From Pantoea piersonii (GTDB lineage: Bacteria; Pseudomonadota; Gammaproteobacteria; Enterobacterales; Enterobacteriaceae): a stretch of DNA of 64,000 nt. The first letter of the stretch is position 1. Each line of letters opens with the position of its first letter. A program made the position numbers and the translations under genes. A model generated the notes under the pieces. The model worked only from the letters and a program-made list of their open reading frames with translations. It made no database searches and was not told the DNA's origin. Below, one piece after another: positions 30,898-39,572 of this stretch. The DNA lies in contig NZ_RARB01000010.1 of the NCBI RefSeq assembly GCF_003612015.1, positions 39,221 through 103,220 of the forward strand, read 5' to 3'.

Positions 30898-32958
30898 TTA
30901 CTTCTTGCTTTTCATCTGCTGCAGCACGTTGCTGCACTGGTTATCCTCGTTGTCGCTTGGGCTGATTAACGCCAGCAGCGCGGCGGCGGGGCCTACCACA
31001 GTGCCGAGCGCCACGGCCACCGCGCCGCGCGCCAGCAGTGGTCCAGCTTTTACTCCCGCGTCTGGATTTTTAAAAGTGCCGCGTACATAAAGCGGCGAAC
31101 GCAGCGTCACAATACGGATGCCTTTACTCTCGGGATTAATCGACAGATCCAGACGCTCGCTGGCGAAGTTGGCGTTGCCGGTAACGTTGATTACCGCGTT
31201 TTCGGTGTCAAACACAAACAGGTTCGGCGTTGCTACCCCGTTTTGCAGCTTCACATCCGTCGCGGCGCAGTTAATGCGCACCTCATCGTCGCCAAAGAGC
31301 TTGCCGACCACATAGTTGCCGACGTTCAACCCGGCGATCTCCATCAGGCTACGGCTGATCACGCCGTCGTTCATCAGCAGCTTCAGCTGGCCGTTGCTGG
31401 TCGCCAGCAGATCCGCCACTGAATTGCCGGTGCCGGTAAAGCTGGCGTCGCCGTTCAGCTGACCCAGGCTGCGCTGCATCGCTTCGACGTTCGGGAAGAG
31501 CTGCCGCAGGTGCAGGCGACGCGCGTGGATATCGGCGCGGCCGCGCATCGGCGATTTATCCCCTTCAAGACGGATGGTGCTGTTCAGCGTACCGCCCGCC
31601 ATGCCGAAGCGCAGCGGATCGAGCAGCAGCTCGCCATCTTTTAGCTGCAGATGAGTATAAAGATCGCTTAACGGTAGCGAACTGCCATGTTCGATGCGCT
31701 TGCCGGTGAACTTCACGTCGGCATCCATCACGTCCCAGCTTTTGGTGTCGAAGCTGTCATGCGGCAGCACGCGATCGGCGGGCTGCGTCGCCTTACCGTC
31801 TCGCTTCGCCTTCGCCTGTTCGGTTTTCGCGCTGCCTTTGCCGGAGTCAACGCCGATAAGCGGCCCCAGGTCCGCCATACGCAGCTGTTTCGAACTCAGC
31901 TCGCCCACCAGTGCCGGACGCGGTTTGCCCTGTGTGTAGGTAAGCGAGCCATGAATATCGCTGTCGCCGATATGGCCGTTAAAGTTCTCGTAATGGTATT
32001 CCGGCCCTTTTTTCCCGGCGAAGCGGGCGATCAGATGGCCGTCGGTTTCATAGGGCGGCGTGTCGGGCAGCAATACGCCGGTCAGGCCGTAGAGGTTAGC
32101 GAGCGTATCGCCGGAGAAGCGCAGTCGCACATTCACGCCGCCGAGATTCATTGGATCCTGAATGCCGCCCGTGACCTGCACGCGCGTCGTACCGTTACGC
32201 ACATCGGCCTGAATGGGGAATGGCGTCGTTTTGCTGCGCAGCGAGAGCATGCCGCCGGTTTTGCCTTCGCCTTCCAGCTGCTCGTTGTTATAGGTGCCGC
32301 GCGCTTCCCAGCCGAAAACAAAGTCGCCCGCGCCTTTTTGCGCGTCGCTGCCGCCCGCCACCTGCCCGTAAGCCACCGGTTTGCCGAGCGGATTAATTTT
32401 TACCGTGACGTCAGCTTTATTAACCGCATCGCGGTAGCGCACCAGGCCCTGGTCGAACAGAATATTGTCGAGGCGGAATGACCAGGCGGATGGCGGTGCG
32501 TTAGGATCGGTATTACCGCTGTTGGCGAGATTGAAGGTCCAGTTGTTCTTTTTATCGGCAGTCTGAATCAGCCGCGCATCGGGCTGCTGAAGTTTGATCC
32601 ATGGAATGTAGATCTCCTTATGCAGCAGCGCCAGCGGCGACAGGGTCGCGTCGACGCGCTCCAGATGCACCATCGTAACCTCTGCCATCTCAGGCGGATT
32701 GCCTAATATGATGTCCTGCGCGTGAACATGGGGCCAGGGGATCCAGCTGCGCCAGCCAGGTTCATTACGGTTGCGCTCCCAGGCGACGCCCAGATCGCCG
32801 CGAATCGCGAACTGGCGGTTCAGCTCCGTCGAGACCTTCTGATTGATGGTGGGCTTCAGACGATTCCAGTCAAAGGTCGCGATGATTACGATAATCACCA
32901 CGATCAACAGCAAAAGAATCCCGACTATCCAGCTAACAATTTTTCCTGCGCGCGACAT
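30898..32958 (-). CDS. yhjG: AsmA-family protein YhjG
   Basis: 686 residues, AsmA family of large inner-membrane-anchored periplasmic proteins related to lipid-transfer bridge proteins. The start at MSRAGKIVSWIVG matches E. coli YhjG; eight extra in-frame codons upstream are not conserved. One membrane anchor (about residues 6-28) leads into the signature FDWNRLKPTINQKVSTELNR. The C-terminal AsmA_2 region includes GDASFTGTGNSVADLL and ends with SSPLYVRGTFKNPDAGVKAG-type sequence. A role in envelope lipid homeostasis is inferred from the family only. Confidence 0.93.
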   Translation of the reverse strand: MSRAGKIVSWIVGILLLLIVVIIVIIATFDWNRLKPTINQKVSTELNRQFAIRGDLGVAWERNRNEPGWRSWIPWPHVHAQDIILGNPPEMAEVTMVHLERVDATLSPLALLHKEIYIPWIKLQQPDARLIQTADKKNNWTFNLANSGNTDPNAPPSAWSFRLDNILFDQGLVRYRDAVNKADVTVKINPLGKPVAYGQVAGGSDAQKGAGDFVFGWEARGTYNNEQLEGEGKTGGMLSLRSKTTPFPIQADVRNGTTRVQVTGGIQDPMNLGGVNVRLRFSGDTLANLYGLTGVLLPDTPPYETDGHLIARFAGKKGPEYHYENFNGHIGDSDIHGSLTYTQGKPRPALVGELSSKQLRMADLGPLIGVDSGKGSAKTEQAKAKRDGKATQPADRVLPHDSFDTKSWDVMDADVKFTGKRIEHGSSLPLSDLYTHLQLKDGELLLDPLRFGMAGGTLNSTIRLEGDKSPMRGRADIHARRLHLRQLFPNVEAMQRSLGQLNGDASFTGTGNSVADLLATSNGQLKLLMNDGVISRSLMEIAGLNVGNYVVGKLFGDDEVRINCAATDVKLQNGVATPNLFVFDTENAVINVTGNANFASERLDLSINPESKGIRIVTLRSPLYVRGTFKNPDAGVKAGPLLARGAVAVALGTVVGPAAALLALISPSDNEDNQCSNVLQQMKSKK

Positions 32959-33021
32959 CTCGCTTCCTCCTTGCCTTTCCACAGTCTCCGTTAAAGATAG
33001 TCGAGACGTTGTAGAAGGACA

Positions 33022-33795
33022 TCAGACAAGCTGAAGCGGCAGATGATTAAGTTGTGAAAAAGGGACCGGTCTTGAAAAAAAATAGCCTTGCGCCGCCATT
33101 GCAGGGGAACAGCACACCTGCCGCCACTCCTCTTCGGTTTCGACGCCTTCGACGATAACGCCGTTGCAGTAGCGGTTAATCAGCGCCAGCAGCATCGAGA
33201 AGAGCGCTTTGCCCTCTTCGGTTCTGCGCAGCAGGATAAACAGCTCGCGCGACAGCTTGATATAGTCATACTTCAGTTCCGTCAGCGCTGAAAAGTTCGC
33301 CATGCCGGAACCGAAATCGTCCAGCCACAGCGGCCCCAGCTCAGGCATCTGCGCGATCATCTCTTCCTGCGGCAGCGCGTGATGCTCGGTCAGCTCGAAG
33401 CGCACCCACGGCAGATCGGTGATTAAACGACGAATCGGCGGGTGCTGCTGAATCGCCATGAGCGTCGGACCGTCGATATTGACCGACGCCACGACCTGAT
33501 TGTCGCAAAAAAAGCGCTCCCACTCTTTCAGCAGCGCCAGCTGTTCATGGACCACATGCAGGCGCTGGTTAATCGCCAGCGCCTCGAAGTAAGCCTCCGG
33601 CGATAGCCGTTTCTCCGGCGCGGCTGGATGCGTTACCGCAGTCAGGATTTCAATTGCCAGCAACCGGCCCGATACCTGGTATATCGGCTGGAAAGTGTAG
33701 AATCGTTGGCATTGCTGCCAGAAGAGACGCGCTTCCTGTTGTGGGTTGATGTCAGCTGAAGAAGGTAGCCAATGACTAATATTCTTCATCACCAT
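33022..33795 (-). CDS. pdeH: c-di-GMP phosphodiesterase PdeH
   Basis: A stand-alone EAL-domain phosphodiesterase (E. coli YhjH) that degrades c-di-GMP and favours motility over biofilm. The start at ATG 33795 (MVMKNISHWLPSS) has a good AGGAAAA ribosome-binding site and gives 257 residues (E. coli 255); an ATG ten codons upstream lacks one. The signature is EIL rather than EAL (E. coli has ELL). The metal and catalytic residues are kept: SVNIDGPTL, FELTEH, LWLDDFGSGMANFS, YIKLSRE, VEGVETEEEW. Its role here includes lowering c-di-GMP that would activate the nearby cellulose synthase. Confidence 0.94.
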   Translation of the reverse strand: MVMKNISHWLPSSADINPQQEARLFWQQCQRFYTFQPIYQVSGRLLAIEILTAVTHPAAPEKRLSPEAYFEALAINQRLHVVHEQLALLKEWERFFCDNQVVASVNIDGPTLMAIQQHPPIRRLITDLPWVRFELTEHHALPQEEMIAQMPELGPLWLDDFGSGMANFSALTELKYDYIKLSRELFILLRRTEEGKALFSMLLALINRYCNGVIVEGVETEEEWRQVCCSPAMAAQGYFFSRPVPFSQLNHLPLQLV

Positions 33796-33991
33796 GGTTT
33801 TTTCCTGGTTGTTGGCGAGTGCCATGTGTCAGCTCAGCGGCAAGTATCGGCTGTCCCCGCCATATCTTTATCCGCCTGCTGGACACATAAGACTACAGAG
33901 TGTAACAACCCGAATCGGACGCAATCGTGAAAAAAAGCCCGGCTTTGACCGCTAAATCGCCGCTAAGAAAGGCTTTTTTTACCTTAAGTGG

Positions 33992-34012
33992 AATTAAAAC
34001 GACGTTTTAAAA
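33992..34012. promoter_or_regulatory. Candidate KdgR operator upstream of kdgK
   Basis: A palindrome TTAAAAC-GAC-GTTTTAA, 66 bases before kdgK, resembles the KdgR repressor consensus (GAAAC-N3-GTTTC core). KdgR controls kdgK and pectin or hexuronate genes in related bacteria. Binding here is inferred. The rest of 33796-34075 contains only a GC-rich patch and T-rich stretches. Confidence 0.5.
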
Positions 34013-34075
34013 ATCATTGACGTCTGCCATACCAGACGCGAGACTAAGGCACTATTTCACTACAGGCCAAATACC

Positions 34076-35008
34076 ATGACGCATAAAAAAATAGCCATTA
34101 TCGGCGAGTGCATGATTGAGCTGTCCGAGAAGGGTGAGAACATTAAACGCGGCTTTGGCGGCGATACGCTGAACACGGCGGTTTATCTGGCGCGCCAGGT
34201 CGATGAGGCGCAGCTCAGCGTCGATTACGTCACGGCGCTGGGCATCGACTCCTTTAGCGATCAGATGATCGCCGCATGGCAGCAGGAAAAGGTGAATACC
34301 GGCTTAATCCAGCGGCTGGAAAACAAAATGCCTGGCCTCTATTTCATTGAAACTGATGATAAAGGCGAGCGCACCTTCTGGTACTGGCGCAGCGACGCCG
34401 CCGCGCGCTACTGGCTCGACGCCCCGCACGCCTCTGCCATCGTCGACGAGCTGGCGCACTACGATTACCTCTACCTGAGCGGCATTTCGCTGGCGATTTT
34501 GCCTGCCGATAGCCGCGAGAAGCTGATGACGCTGCTGGATCGCTGCCGCGGCAATGGCGGTCAGGTGATTTTCGACAATAACTATCGTCCCCGCCTGTGG
34601 GCCGACAAAACAAGCGCGCAGCAGGCTTACCGCGCCATGCTGCAGCGCACCGACATCGCTTTTCTGACGCTGGATGACGAACATCTGCTGTGGGGCGAGC
34701 ATCCGCTAAGCGCGGTGATTGAGCGCACGCGCGCGGCGGGTGCCAGCGAAATCGTGATTAAACGCGGTGCGGAGTCGTGCCTGGTAGCGATCGGCGACGA
34801 TGCGCTGATCGACGTGCCAGCGATGCGCCTCGATTCGGCGAGCGTGATTGATACCACTGCGGCGGGCGACTCCTTCAGCGCGGGCTATCTGTCGCGGCGT
34901 CTGACAGGCGGTTCGCCGCAGGCGTCCGCCGAGCGCGGCCACCTTACCGCCAGCACGGTTATCCAACATCGCGGCGCGATTATTCCGCTGGAGGCGATGC
35001 CGGAATAA
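34076..35008 (+). CDS. kdgK: 2-keto-3-deoxygluconate kinase KdgK
   Basis: Phosphorylates 2-keto-3-deoxygluconate to KDPG, feeding hexuronate and pectin breakdown products into the Entner-Doudoroff pathway. 310 residues, PfkB/ribokinase family. N-terminal GECMIELSEKG and GFGGDTLNTAVYLAR (sugar-binding), C-terminal signature VIDTTAAGDSFSAGYL with the catalytic base D265. Single-gene unit divergent from pdeH. Confidence 0.95.
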   Translation: MTHKKIAIIGECMIELSEKGENIKRGFGGDTLNTAVYLARQVDEAQLSVDYVTALGIDSFSDQMIAAWQQEKVNTGLIQRLENKMPGLYFIETDDKGERTFWYWRSDAAARYWLDAPHASAIVDELAHYDYLYLSGISLAILPADSREKLMTLLDRCRGNGGQVIFDNNYRPRLWADKTSAQQAYRAMLQRTDIAFLTLDDEHLLWGEHPLSAVIERTRAAGASEIVIKRGAESCLVAIGDDALIDVPAMRLDSASVIDTTAAGDSFSAGYLSRRLTGGSPQASAERGHLTASTVIQHRGAIIPLEAMPE

Positions 35009-35340
35009 AGGCGCGCCAGGTAGCCGGGGCGTGTTATTTTCACCGCTGCATAGCCAGCCAAACAGCGTTGCATTTGCGTTAGCACACGATATTCAGCGGT
35101 AAATATTAGTTATCATCACAGTAAAGGCTGGCGTTGATTTTTAAGCGAACGCCAGTCTCGCTTTTTCGCCCTTAACCCTTATCGATCCTCACTCCAGGCA
35201 TAGTCTGAATCCTTCTTTGCACTCCGTTTTCGGATGGACGACCGCCGAAAAAAAGACCATCTTTTCTTCAATAACAGCAGGACGCTGTTTATCCGGCCGC
35301 GAAAAAAAAATTACAACACTTCTCGCATCAGGACCGTTTT
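35009..35340. other. Gap between kdgK and the hydrolase gene
   Basis: 332 bases without a gene. A CTGGCGTT / AACGCCAG hairpin at about 35127-35154, followed by CGCTTTTTC, is a likely kdgK terminator. Further right are A-rich runs (35251-35315) just ahead of the hydrolase start, with no clear -35/-10 pair. Confidence 0.5.
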
Positions 35341-36213
35341 ATGCACACAGAAATTATCAATATCTGGCCAAACGGCGACGCGCCAGGTGCCAGCGATTCG
35401 CGCGCGCAGCCGCAGATTGTCGATCTGGCGAAAGAGTATGAGCCTTACGATCGCGCAGCCACAGGCGTGCGCTGCCCGGAGATCGCCATCTGGCATCCCG
35501 AAGAGTCTAACGGCATTACGCTGCTGGTCGCGCCGGGCGGCGGCTATCAGCGCGTCCTTATCGATCGCGAAGGCAGCGCGCTGGCGACATTTTTTACCGC
35601 GATGGGCTATACCCTGGCGGTCATGACCTATCGTCTGCCCTACGACGGCCACCACGAAGGCCCGGACGCGCCGCTGGCCGATGCGCAGCGGGCGGTGCGC
35701 GTGCTGCGCGAACGCGCCCAACGCGGCCTCAACGGAAAATATATCGTTATGACGGGCTTCTCGGCGGGCGGCCATGTCGCCGCCAGCCTGGGAACGCGCT
35801 TTGCCGAGAAAATCTATCCGGTACAGGACGGCGCGGATAACTTCTCGCCGCGTCCGGATGCGATGGTGCTGGTCTATCCGGTGATCAGTATGCGCGACGG
35901 CATTGCACATGAGAGTTCGCGTACGCGCCTGCTCGGCGCCTGGCCCGATGAGAAAACCATCGAAGCCTATTCGCTGGAGACGCGCGTCCACGCGCAGACC
36001 CCGCCAACGCTGCTCATCCACGCGGCGGATGATGAAACGGTCTCGGTGAACAACAGCATGGCGTTTTTCAGCGCGCTCCGCGAACATAAGGTGCCCGCAG
36101 AGCTGCACTTCTATCAGAAAGGCGGCCACGGATTCGGCATCCGCGGCGTAGCTGATCTGCCCCTTGCCAGCTGGCCGATGCTGGTGACCGAGTGGCTCAG
36201 GGCGAAAACCTGA
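35341..36213 (+). CDS. Alpha/beta hydrolase, acetylesterase-like
   Basis: 290 residues, no signal peptide, so probably cytoplasmic. The oxyanion-hole region APGGGYQRVLIDREG precedes the nucleophile elbow GFSAGGH (S141); the acid D231 (HAADDETV) and base H263 (GGHGFGI) complete the triad. This pattern fits the BD-FAE/acetyl-xylan-esterase-like group that removes acetyl groups from plant-type carbohydrates. E. coli has no gene here between kdgK and yhjJ. Position beside kdgK suggests, without proof, a role in using acetylated sugars from pectin or xylan. The exact substrate is unknown. Confidence 0.8.
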   Translation: MHTEIINIWPNGDAPGASDSRAQPQIVDLAKEYEPYDRAATGVRCPEIAIWHPEESNGITLLVAPGGGYQRVLIDREGSALATFFTAMGYTLAVMTYRLPYDGHHEGPDAPLADAQRAVRVLRERAQRGLNGKYIVMTGFSAGGHVAASLGTRFAEKIYPVQDGADNFSPRPDAMVLVYPVISMRDGIAHESSRTRLLGAWPDEKTIEAYSLETRVHAQTPPTLLIHAADDETVSVNNSMAFFSALREHKVPAELHFYQKGGHGFGIRGVADLPLASWPMLVTEWLRAKT

Positions 36214-36217
36214 GGGA

Positions 36218-37702
36218 TCAGGAAGAAGGCGGCGCGCTGTCGCTGGCGCTGCTCTCCTGCGGCGCGGCGTCAGCTGCCGCTGGCGGCGCCATTACCTTAT
36301 CCCAGATGGCCTGCAGGCTTTTGACGTTGGTTTCCGCTTCGCCTTCCGGCTGCATCAGCACCATGGTGAGCTCTTGCGACAGCTGCTGACGCAGCTCCTG
36401 ATTCAGCTGCTCACGCGTCAGGCCGCTCAGAAACGCCTGACGCAGCTTCTGATACTGCTCAGGCGCGATATCTACCACGGCGTTCTGCTGCGAACGCAGA
36501 CGCTGACTCATCAGCACGTCGGTATCGGTGCGCGCATAGGTAGCGAACAGCTTGTTCAGCTCCAGCAGCTTCTGCGCCATCAGCGCATCAAACTCCTCCT
36601 GCGGCAACCCTTTGTCACGCACCTCGGCCAGCTCGCGCGCCACCATATTCAGGCCCGGCTCCAGAGCGTCGTTGCGCGCGTCGAGATTAACCGAGCACTG
36701 GGCGCGCTGGTAGAGCACGCGGCAGTCGAAACCGACCTGCAGGTTTTGCGTTTTGCTGTCGCCCAGCGTGCGCTGCAGATGCCAGAACAGCGCCTCGCGC
36801 GCCAGATCGCTCTGCCAGTAGCGCTGCAGATTTTGCGAATCGCGAATCGGCTGCCAGGGCGTATCCCACACCAGCGCCAGTCGATCCTGACTTATCGCGC
36901 TGTTGACCAGATTAATCGGCTGATGCGGCAGCGGCGAGAGGGTCGGCAGCGGTGCGGGACTGCTGCGCTTGCCTTTCAGCGAGGAGAAAGCTTTATTGAT
37001 CTGCTCCGCCAGGCTGCGGCTCTCAACGTTGCCGACGACATAGAGCGTCATAGCATCTGGTGTGTACCACTGCTGGTAAAAGTCGTTCAGCGCGTTCAGG
37101 TCGACGGGCGCGCGCGGCTGCTCGGCGGGATCGTGCGCCAGCAGCGTCGAGCCTTTCAGGCGGTAGCGCCACCAGACATCCTGGGTACTGGCAGGCCAGG
37201 TCGCTGTAGGATCGGAGGCGCTCAGCGCGGTGCTGACCACCTGCTCGTTAATGGACATCTTGCCCGCCGTCGCCGCCAGCCAGTTAAGCGCTTCTTTCAG
37301 CAGCTCCGGGCGGTTGTTGGGCAGGCTAAGGTTATACTGGGTAAAGTCGTAAGAGACGATCGCGGGCGGCAGCGGATGCTGCGGATCCATCGCCTGCTGC
37401 CACAGCGCGCGCTGCTGATTGGTGTCGAGCGCGGCGTTGTGCACCATCGCCAGACGCGGCAGAAGATGGCTGAAGCCGCTCTGCTGGGTCGTTTCCACCA
37501 GCGATCCGGTATTCACAACCATGCGCAGTTCAATGCGATCGCTGGGACGCTGCGGCGTAGTCAGCAGCTGCCAGCTCAATCCGTTATCCAGTTTCCCTTC
37601 CTGCCAGGCAGGATCGGGCTGCAGCGTTTCGGCATAAGCGCCAAAACTGGCGGCCACCCACGCTAACCCCCCAACCAAAAGCCGAATTCTGGTGCCCTGC
37701 AT
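36218..37702 (-). CDS. yhjJ: M16-peptidase-like periplasmic protein YhjJ, catalytic motif lost
   Basis: 494 residues, start at MQGTRIRLLVGGLAWVAASF with a signal peptide; a much longer upstream frame (to 37915) has no similarity and crosses a terminator region. Peptidase family M16 fold in two halves. The zinc motif HxxEH is replaced by HLLPR at residues 79-83, so it is probably not a protease; the E. coli protein also lacks the motif. Function unknown. The C-terminal end is Ala/Ser/Pro-rich. Confidence 0.92.
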   Translation of the reverse strand: MQGTRIRLLVGGLAWVAASFGAYAETLQPDPAWQEGKLDNGLSWQLLTTPQRPSDRIELRMVVNTGSLVETTQQSGFSHLLPRLAMVHNAALDTNQQRALWQQAMDPQHPLPPAIVSYDFTQYNLSLPNNRPELLKEALNWLAATAGKMSINEQVVSTALSASDPTATWPASTQDVWWRYRLKGSTLLAHDPAEQPRAPVDLNALNDFYQQWYTPDAMTLYVVGNVESRSLAEQINKAFSSLKGKRSSPAPLPTLSPLPHQPINLVNSAISQDRLALVWDTPWQPIRDSQNLQRYWQSDLAREALFWHLQRTLGDSKTQNLQVGFDCRVLYQRAQCSVNLDARNDALEPGLNMVARELAEVRDKGLPQEEFDALMAQKLLELNKLFATYARTDTDVLMSQRLRSQQNAVVDIAPEQYQKLRQAFLSGLTREQLNQELRQQLSQELTMVLMQPEGEAETNVKSLQAIWDKVMAPPAAADAAPQESSASDSAPPSS

Positions 37703-37880
37703 GTGAACCTCTAATCTAAAAGTCGTTATCACTGGCACGTTTCGCCGTTGTAATACGCGGTGAGTTTTTCTCTTTTTAGCCGCGTCGTTTTTCGACAACA
37801 GAGTCTTTGACCACGTGAAGGCCAGGATGTCGCGCAACGAAGTGAAAAACCATGAAAAAAATAAGTGGGCATTATTATGC

Positions 37881-37917
37881 AAATGCCCGCTGTCAGGGCA
37901 AGCGACAGCGGGCATTT
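37881..37917 (-). terminator. Strong hairpin after dctA
   Basis: A fourteen-base-pair perfect stem (AAATGCCCGCTGTC with its complement, nine-base loop) lies 27 bases after the dctA stop. There is no long T-run on the minus strand, so it may act as a 3'-end stabiliser as well as a terminator. Confidence 0.6.
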
Positions 37918-37943
37918 AGAGGGTTTTTGCTAAAAAGGGGGCG

Positions 37944-39230
37944 TTATACGGAGGTTTCCGGCACTTTTTTCGCCTTTGCTTTGCCGGAAAGCGTCGCCTT
38001 TAACTGATTTTCATCGAGCTGGCCGACCCACTTCGCTACCACCACCGTCGCCACGCCGTTGCCGACCAGGTTGGTCAGCGCGCGCGCTTCAGACATAAAG
38101 CGGTCGATGCCGAGGATCAGCGCCAGACCCGCTACCGGCAGGTGGCCTACCGCCGACAGCGTCGCTGCCAGCACGATAAAGCCGCTGCCGGTTACGCCCG
38201 CCGCGCCCTTCGAGGAGAGCAGCAGCACCACCAGCAGCGTAATCTGATGGAAGATATCCATATGCGCGTTGGTGGCCTGGGCGATAAATACCGCCGCCAT
38301 GGTCAGGTAAATTGAGGTGCCGTCGAGGTTAAACGAGTATCCGGTCGGAATCACCAGCCCCACGACTGACTTTTTACAGCCCAGCTTCTCCATCTTATCC
38401 AGCATACGCGGCAGCGCAGATTCAGACGAAGAGGTGCCGAGCACAATCAGCAGCTCTTCTTTGATATAGGCGACGAAGCGGAAGATATTGAACCCGGTGA
38501 CGCGCGCAATAATCCCCAGCACCACCACCACAAACAGCACGCAGGTAATATAGAAACAGACGATCAGCTGGCCGAGCTGTACCAGAGAACCGACGCCATA
38601 TTTACCGATGGTAAAGGCCATGGCACCGAACGCGCCGATTGGAGCAAGGCGCATAATCATATTGATGATGCCGAAGATAACCTTCGAAAAGCTCTCAATC
38701 ACGTTAAAAATCAGCGTACCGGCACTGCCGAGACGATGCAGCGCGAAGCCGAACAGAATCGCGAACAGCAGCACCTGCAGGATATTGCCGCTGGCGAAGG
38801 CGCCGATGACGCTGCCAGGGATCACGTCCAGCAGGAAGGCGACCACGCCCTGCTGTTCCGCCTGCTGGGCATAGACCGCGACCGCTTTCGCATCCAGCGT
38901 CGCCGGATCGACATTCATGCCCACGCCCGGCTGCAGTACGTTAACCACCACCAGACCGATAATCAGCGCGATAGTGCTGACGATTTCAAAATAGAGCAGC
39001 GCGACCGCACCGGTACGCCCTACTGCTTTCATGCTCTCCATGCCGGCAATACCGGTCACGACCGTACAGAAAATCACGGGCGCGATGATCATCTTGATCA
39101 GTTTGACGAAGCCATCTCCAAGCGGCTTCATTTGCGTGCCTAGCTCTGGGTAGAAATGGCCTAACAGAACGCCGATGCCGATGGCTAACAGCACCTGAAA
39201 ATAGAGGCTTTTAAACAGTGAAGTTTTCAT
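37944..39230 (-). CDS. dctA: C4-dicarboxylate:cation symporter DctA
   Basis: Aerobic uptake of succinate, fumarate, malate and orotate. 428 residues, the E. coli length, DAACS (glutamate transporter) family, about eight membrane helices plus two hairpins. Visible family motifs: the serine-rich [31 protein letters not shown] (TM7) and [14 protein letters not shown] (HP2). It keeps the E. coli position between yhjJ and pdeK. In E. coli it is under CRP and DcuSR control, which is not demonstrated here. Confidence 0.97.
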   Translation of the reverse strand: MKTSLFKSLYFQVLLAIGIGVLLGHFYPELGTQMKPLGDGFVKLIKMIIAPVIFCTVVTGIAGMESMKAVGRTGAVALLYFEIVSTIALIIGLVVVNVLQPGVGMNVDPATLDAKAVAVYAQQAEQQGVVAFLLDVIPGSVIGAFASGNILQVLLFAILFGFALHRLGSAGTLIFNVIESFSKVIFGIINMIMRLAPIGAFGAMAFTIGKYGVGSLVQLGQLIVCFYITCVLFVVVVLGIIARVTGFNIFRFVAYIKEELLIVLGTSSSESALPRMLDKMEKLGCKKSVVGLVIPTGYSFNLDGTSIYLTMAAVFIAQATNAHMDIFHQITLLVVLLLSSKGAAGVTGSGFIVLAATLSAVGHLPVAGLALILGIDRFMSEARALTNLVGNGVATVVVAKWVGQLDENQLKATLSGKAKAKKVPETSV

Positions 39231-39572
39231 AAGATGTGTCCACTACAACAGGGTTGTGAGGTTGTCGTTTTATTGTGTCCGCAAGTAAAGCGCTCCCCGG
39301 CGCTGGCGGTTGGCAAAAAATAACACCCTGTTAACGGGATTAATACAGGCCTACAAAGGCCGAGGGTTTTCTGGAAACGCAACTATGAACTGAAACGCTT
39401 CAGCAAGACCTTTTGTAACTAAAAAACGCGGGAAATCAACGAATCAGGTTGTTAAATCTTTTCGCAAGCGAGTAGCTGAACGGAGGTGCAAAGCGCCCCG
39501 CTGCGTTAAAAGCGCGGCAGAAGCAGAAGAGAGGGTCGCACTGACAGTCGTTGATGTCGCGCCCTGACCGGC
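39231..39572. other. dctA upstream region
   Basis: 342 bases between the pdeK stop and the dctA start. It should hold the dctA promoter; a TGTGAGG element near 39255 recalls half a CRP site but no full palindrome was found. Short hairpins (GGCCT/AGGCC near 39349-39360) are present. No gene is evident. Confidence 0.5.

Noticed and set aside
36374..37666. A 430-codon plus-strand frame opposite yhjJ
   Set aside because: Shadow of yhjJ, with no recognisable domain and Arg/Gln/Leu-biased composition.
37703..37915. 71-residue N-terminal extension of yhjJ
   Set aside because: It crosses the dctA 3' hairpin, lacks similarity to YhjJ and would bury the signal peptide.
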